Origin: Neotamlana sedimentorum
Lineage (GTDB): Bacteria > Bacteroidota > Bacteroidia > Flavobacteriales > Flavobacteriaceae
Assembly: GCF_000943565.1 (NCBI RefSeq)
Contig: NZ_JTDW01000014.1
Span: forward strand, 38,565 to 102,564
DNA length: 64,000 bases
Direction of reading: 5' to 3'
Part shown: positions 60,874 through 64,000 of the stretch, piece after piece
How positions within the stretch are numbered: position 1 is the first letter of the stretch
Layout of the letters: each line of letters opens with the position of its first letter
The notes under the pieces: generated by a model
The model's database searches: none
The model's input: the letters and a program-made list of their open reading frames with translations, nothing else
What the model was told of the DNA's origin: nothing
Program-made: the position numbers and the translations under genes

Positions 60874-62106
60874 TTACTTTTTTAAATTTTGAATGCGCTG
60901 TAACAACGTAGGATGCGAGTAATGCATAAATACATAAGCTGGATGTGGTGTTAAATTACTGAGGCTATTTTTATTTAGCTTTTTAAGTGATGTAATTAAA
61001 GGTTCTCCTTTGTAAGTGTTTTTGGCATAATCGTCCGCTTGATATTCAAATTTTCTGGAAAACACATTCATAATTAAACCCGTAATTTCCGATATAGGAG
61101 CGTAAAGCATCCCGAAAGCAATTAAGGCAATATGAAAGCTGTGTTTTTCAACCCCTAAAGCGTTCGATAATACAGGGTTTGATATAAATAACGATAGTAT
61201 AAATAACGTTAAGCCAGTAAGTAAAACCGAGGCCACAAGGTTAAAAATAATATGTTTCTTTTTATAATGACTAACTTCGTGGGCTAAAACAGCAACAATT
61301 TCGTCATCGTTTAAATCGTTAATTAAAGTGTCGTAAAGCGTAACCCGTTTTTCGCTACCAAAACCCGAAAAATAGGCGTTGGCTTTTGTGCTGCGTTTGG
61401 AGCCATCTATCACAAAAATTTTATCTAATTTAAAACCAACTGTTTTTGCGTAAGCCGAAATTTTATCGCGTAATTCTCCAGCTTCTAGCGGTGTTTGCTT
61501 GTTAAAAAGAGGTACAATAAGTTTGGAGTAAAACATATTCATAAAAACCGTGAATAGTGTCACTAAACCCCAAGCGTACAACCAAAAATAGGAGCCAGTA
61601 ATTTGGTAGAACCAAATAATTAAGGCTAAAATACCACCGCCTAAAATGGCACTCATTAACCAACCTTTAAGTTTATCTAATACAAATGTTTTTTTTGTGG
61701 TTTTGTTAAATCCGAATTTTTCTTCAATAATAAAAGTGCTATAATACGAAAACGGTGTTGTTAAAATGTCGCTTCCAATCATAATAATTCCAAAGAAAAT
61801 TAAAGCAATTATTATGGGATTTTCACTATAATTTCTAGCCAGATTATCAACAAATTCGAACCCATCAAAAAATAGAAAAGCTAAAGTTAAAACCACTGAA
61901 AAGGTTGAGGTTAAAATCCCAAACTTATATTTAGTGGCTTTGTAGTTTTGCGAATTTTGGTATTCGGCATCATCATAAACATCTTGTAAGTCACTAGGTA
62001 GGGCGTCGTTAAAATGTTTGGCATTTAGGGCATCTAAAATTTTATCAACTAAAAAATTAATATTTATAATGGCTATTATTATGTAGAATAGGGTGTTTGC
62101 TGTCAT
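60874..62106 (-). CDS. M48 metallopeptidase, Ste24/CAAX protease-like
   Basis: 410 residues with about seven transmembrane helices. The zinc motif HEVSH lies in VAVLAHEVSHYKKKH, and the third ligand Glu is in SRKFEYQADDYAKN. The N-terminal peptidase_M48_N extension and helices match Ste24-type integral-membrane proteases, larger than HtpX. In bacteria the role is probably membrane-protein quality control, as CAAX prenylation is absent. First gene of a two-gene unit with the hydrolase. Confidence 0.9.
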   Translation of the reverse strand: MTANTLFYIIIAIININFLVDKILDALNAKHFNDALPSDLQDVYDDAEYQNSQNYKATKYKFGILTSTFSVVLTLAFLFFDGFEFVDNLARNYSENPIIIALIFFGIIMIGSDILTTPFSYYSTFIIEEKFGFNKTTKKTFVLDKLKGWLMSAILGGGILALIIWFYQITGSYFWLYAWGLVTLFTVFMNMFYSKLIVPLFNKQTPLEAGELRDKISAYAKTVGFKLDKIFVIDGSKRSTKANAYFSGFGSEKRVTLYDTLINDLNDDEIVAVLAHEVSHYKKKHIIFNLVASVLLTGLTLFILSLFISNPVLSNALGVEKHSFHIALIAFGMLYAPISEITGLIMNVFSRKFEYQADDYAKNTYKGEPLITSLKKLNKNSLSNLTPHPAYVFMHYSHPTLLQRIQNLKK

Positions 62107-62140
62107 TGGTGTTATTTATAAGGCTAAAATATAATTATTA

Positions 62141-62246
62141 GTCACACTGAGCGCAGTTGAAGTGTATATTTATTATATTATTTAGATTTGAAATTTAAAA
62201 ACAAAAAACCTAGATTTTCAAGGTCTTTGACTCCGCTCAGACTGAC
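62141..62246. repeat. Inverted pair of GTCA-CTGAGC-CAGTCGAAG repeats
   Basis: GTCACACTGAGCGCAGTTGA (from 62141) and the inverted copy GACTCCGCTCAGACTGAC (62229-62246) face each other across about 58 bp. They belong to the same family as the repeat in the riboswitch at 40901-40926. They lie between the methyltransferase stop and the M48 gene start. Confidence 0.65.
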
Positions 62247-62253
62247 ATTGGGT

Positions 62254-63051
62254 TTACTTAAATTGTCGCTGTCTTTTAGCTTCAAAAATAAGAATTCCAG
62301 CTGCAACCGAAACATTCATAGAATCTATTTCGCCTTGCATAGGTATAATAATGTTTTGAGTAGCGTTTACCCGCCAATCTTCACTTAACCCTGTGGCTTC
62401 AGTGCCAACAACAATAGCTGTTGGTTTTGTGAAATCTTGGGTGTGATAAGGGACCGATTCTTGTAAAATTGCCGAATAAATATTAATGTTGTTTGCCTTT
62501 AAAAAAGCAATTATAGCTTCTGTGCTTCCTGTGGCTATATTATTAGTAAAAACGCAGCCAACACTCGAGCGAATAATATTTGGGTTGTATAAATCGGTTT
62601 TGGGGTTTGCAATAATTACAGCATCAATATTAGCAGCATCGGCGGTTCGTAAAATTGCGCCAATGTTTCCTGGTTTTTCAGGAGCTTCAGCAACTAAAAT
62701 TAATGGTGTTTTGGTGGTTAAAGTTAAGTTGGAAATGTCATGGTTTTTAGTTTCTGCAACTGCAATAATACCTTCGGTTGTACTTCTGTAGGCTAGTTTT
62801 TCGTAAACCTCTTTCGATATTTCTATAACTTCTATTTTGGTGTTATTAATTAAGTTTGTTAAGGCTTCAACCGAAAAAAGTTCAGGATAAAACAGAATAG
62901 ATCTAATGGTGTAATTCCCCTTTAAAGCAAGAGATACTTCGCGAACACCTTCAATTAAAAATAATCCGCTTTTTTTGCGCTGTCGCGATTTGTCTTTTAA
63001 AGAAACTAACTCTTTAATGTATTTGTTTTGGGTGCTTAAAATTGTTTTCAT
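62254..63051 (-). CDS. SpoU/TrmH-family RNA 2'-O-methyltransferase
   Basis: 265 residues from ATG 63051 (MKTILSTQNKYIKELVSLKD); an in-frame ATG at 63060 is an alternative. It has an N-terminal substrate-binding domain (KKSGLFLIEGVREVSLALKG) and SPOUT domain (VAEAPEKPGNIGAILRTADAANIDAVIIANP, GTEATGLSEDW, IPMQGEIDSMNVSVAAGILIFEA). Relatives act on 23S rRNA or tRNA. The exact site is not predictable. It is distinct from the TrmH at 55614. Confidence 0.88.
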   Translation of the reverse strand: MKTILSTQNKYIKELVSLKDKSRQRKKSGLFLIEGVREVSLALKGNYTIRSILFYPELFSVEALTNLINNTKIEVIEISKEVYEKLAYRSTTEGIIAVAETKNHDISNLTLTTKTPLILVAEAPEKPGNIGAILRTADAANIDAVIIANPKTDLYNPNIIRSSVGCVFTNNIATGSTEAIIAFLKANNINIYSAILQESVPYHTQDFTKPTAIVVGTEATGLSEDWRVNATQNIIIPMQGEIDSMNVSVAAGILIFEAKRQRQFK

Positions 63052-63133
63052 AGAATACATGCAAAAATACTGTAATTAATGTAATTTCAATTATATTAAA
63101 TCGACAAACAAAAATTAACCAATATAATATTTA

Positions 63134-63928
63134 ATGAAAAATTTATTCTTATTAGCTTTAACGGTAACATTGTTTATTTCCTGTAAACAAAAAACATCGG
63201 AAGAAACTCCAAATTACAAGGAAGAAACTTTAAATGTAACTACAAGTATTTATCCTGAAACTATTACCAAAGTTTTTGATGCTCATGGTGGAATTGATAC
63301 TTGGAATAAAATGAATACACTAGAGTTTTTAATAACTAAACCGGCTGGAGAAGAAAAGCATACAACCGACTTAAAAACTAGAAAATCTATAATAGACATG
63401 CAGAAACATACTATTGGATTTAATGGCGAAAATGTTTGGTTAAAAAATAAATTTGAAGATGAATATAAAGGCAATCCAAAATTTTATTACAACCTTATGT
63501 TTTACTTTTACGCAATGCCTTTTGTTTTGGCTGATGACGGTATTAACTACGAAGAAGCGGAACCGTTAACTTTTGAAGGTGTTACATATCCGGGGATTAA
63601 AATATCGTATGAGGCGGGTGTTGGCGAGTCGCCAGACGACGAATATATTTTATATTACAACGCCGAAACTTATCAAATGGAATGGTTAGCTTACACGGTT
63701 ACATTTCGTTCTAAAACGAAAAGTGAAAAGTTTAGTTTTATAAAATATGGCGTTTGGGAAGATCTAAACGGATTAAAATTACCTAAAACCATTTCTTGGT
63801 ATAAAGTTGAAGACAATAAGCCAACCGAATTACGTAAAACCTTAACTTTTAACAACACTAAAGTTGATGAAGCTAAACTAGATGCTTCTGTTTTTGAAGC
63901 TCCAGAAGGAAGCAAAATAATAGAGTAG
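63134..63928 (+). CDS. DUF6503-like lipoprotein
   Basis: 264 residues, lipoprotein (TVTLFISCKQKTSEE). It resembles flavobacterial DUF6503 proteins: AHGGIDTWNKMNTLEFLI near residue 48, FNGENVWLKN, PDDEYILYYNAETYQMEWLAYTVTF, and the ending LDASVFEAPEGSKIIE. It looks like an outer-membrane lipoprotein-carrier-type beta structure. Function unknown. Some database labels for this family as an aldolase have no support in the sequence. Confidence 0.7.
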   Translation: MKNLFLLALTVTLFISCKQKTSEETPNYKEETLNVTTSIYPETITKVFDAHGGIDTWNKMNTLEFLITKPAGEEKHTTDLKTRKSIIDMQKHTIGFNGENVWLKNKFEDEYKGNPKFYYNLMFYFYAMPFVLADDGINYEEAEPLTFEGVTYPGIKISYEAGVGESPDDEYILYYNAETYQMEWLAYTVTFRSKTKSEKFSFIKYGVWEDLNGLKLPKTISWYKVEDNKPTELRKTLTFNNTKVDEAKLDASVFEAPEGSKIIE

Positions 63929-63977
63929 AGGTTCTTTAAAAATTTATAAAAAAAGAAGCAGTTTAAAAAGTATCCTT

Positions 63978-64000
63978 GTCATTCTGAACTTGTTTCAGAA
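63978..64000. repeat. GTCATTCTGAACTTGTTTCAG-type dispersed repeat, cut by window end
   Basis: GTCATTCTGAACTTGTTTCA is a widespread flavobacterial intergenic repeat by general knowledge. Only this copy is in the window and it runs off the edge, so it is offered with low confidence. Confidence 0.35.

Noticed and set aside
63134..63928. Aldolase assignment for the DUF6503-like lipoprotein
   Set aside because: It has a lipoprotein signal and no TIM-barrel or Schiff-base lysine motif.
1..64000. CRISPR array, prophage, integrase or transposase
   Set aside because: No regularly spaced repeats, phage genes or transposase frames were seen; only short dispersed repeats and one MITE-like element.

Overview
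The window is ordinary chromosomal DNA from a member of the Bacteroidota, almost certainly a marine-type Flavobacteriaceae. The evidence is low GC with A/T-rich intergenic regions, Bacteroidota promoters (TTG, about 19 nt, TAnnTTTG) in front of rpmE2 and rpmH, almost no Shine-Dalgarno sequences, two secreted enzymes with C-terminal type IX secretion (T9SS) sorting domains, many lipoproteins, a 950-residue CarB, a type B L31, and family markers such as DUF4199, DUF4252 and YHYH proteins. The genus cannot be fixed by reading. No phage, integrase, transposase, CRISPR array, rRNA or tRNA gene was seen.

Layout. 1-4.0 kb: fructosamine kinase, a T9SS-exported endonuclease I and an RNA m5C methyltransferase. 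4.1-9.8 kb: an ECF sigma / small membrane protein / CpxP-like cassette, a strong terminator, then an operon of two tandem YHYH lipoproteins, a MORN-repeat (YwqK-like) lipoprotein and a SCO-type copper chaperone, followed by a BNR-repeat lipoprotein. 9.8-11.4 kb: a second sigma / membrane / LTXXQ-like cassette on the other strand. 11.5-11.63 kb: an orphan candidate small RNA. 11.6-17.3 kb: MsbA-type exporter, phosphohexomutase, glycosyltransferase, DUF4199 protein and L31. 17.4-28.5 kb: GlmU-like protein, two YhhN proteins, a peptide-binding lipoprotein, MtaB, lytic transglycosylase, cardiolipin synthase and rpmH. 28.5-36.7 kb: CarB, a large secreted M43 metalloprotease, a thioesterase and RmuC.

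36.7-44.9 kb is a vitamin B12 uptake region. It has a BtuF/BtuC/BtuD-type ABC importer on the minus strand and a divergent cytosolic-looking cobalamin-binding protein. A cobalamin riboswitch then precedes a BtuB-type TonB receptor and a BtuG-like surface beta-propeller lipoprotein. A convergent DUF71 ATPase of the kind linked to B12 salvage closes the region. 44.9-48.8 kb: S41 protease and a third ECF cassette with two DUF4252 proteins behind an ECF-style promoter. 48.9-64 kb: purB with small neighbours, a haem-binding protein, glycosyltransferase, class C serine hydrolase, SMR exporter, sirtuin, TrmH, a DEAD-box helicase with a structured leader, Ste24-like protease, a second SpoU methyltransferase and a DUF6503-like lipoprotein.

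The most interesting signals are mainly non-coding. They are the orphan sRNA candidate at 11.5 kb and a similarly built double hairpin at 44.1 kb; a cobalamin riboswitch carrying a dispersed flavobacterial repeat inside a peripheral loop; a nested-hairpin leader on the helicase mRNA; a second dispersed structured repeat at both 1-43 and 46.49-46.6 kb; and a 127-bp MITE-like inverted-repeat element. Among protein loci, the ECF / CpxP-like / YHYH-YHYH-MORN-SCO neighbourhood is the best candidate for an uncharacterised metal-related envelope system.
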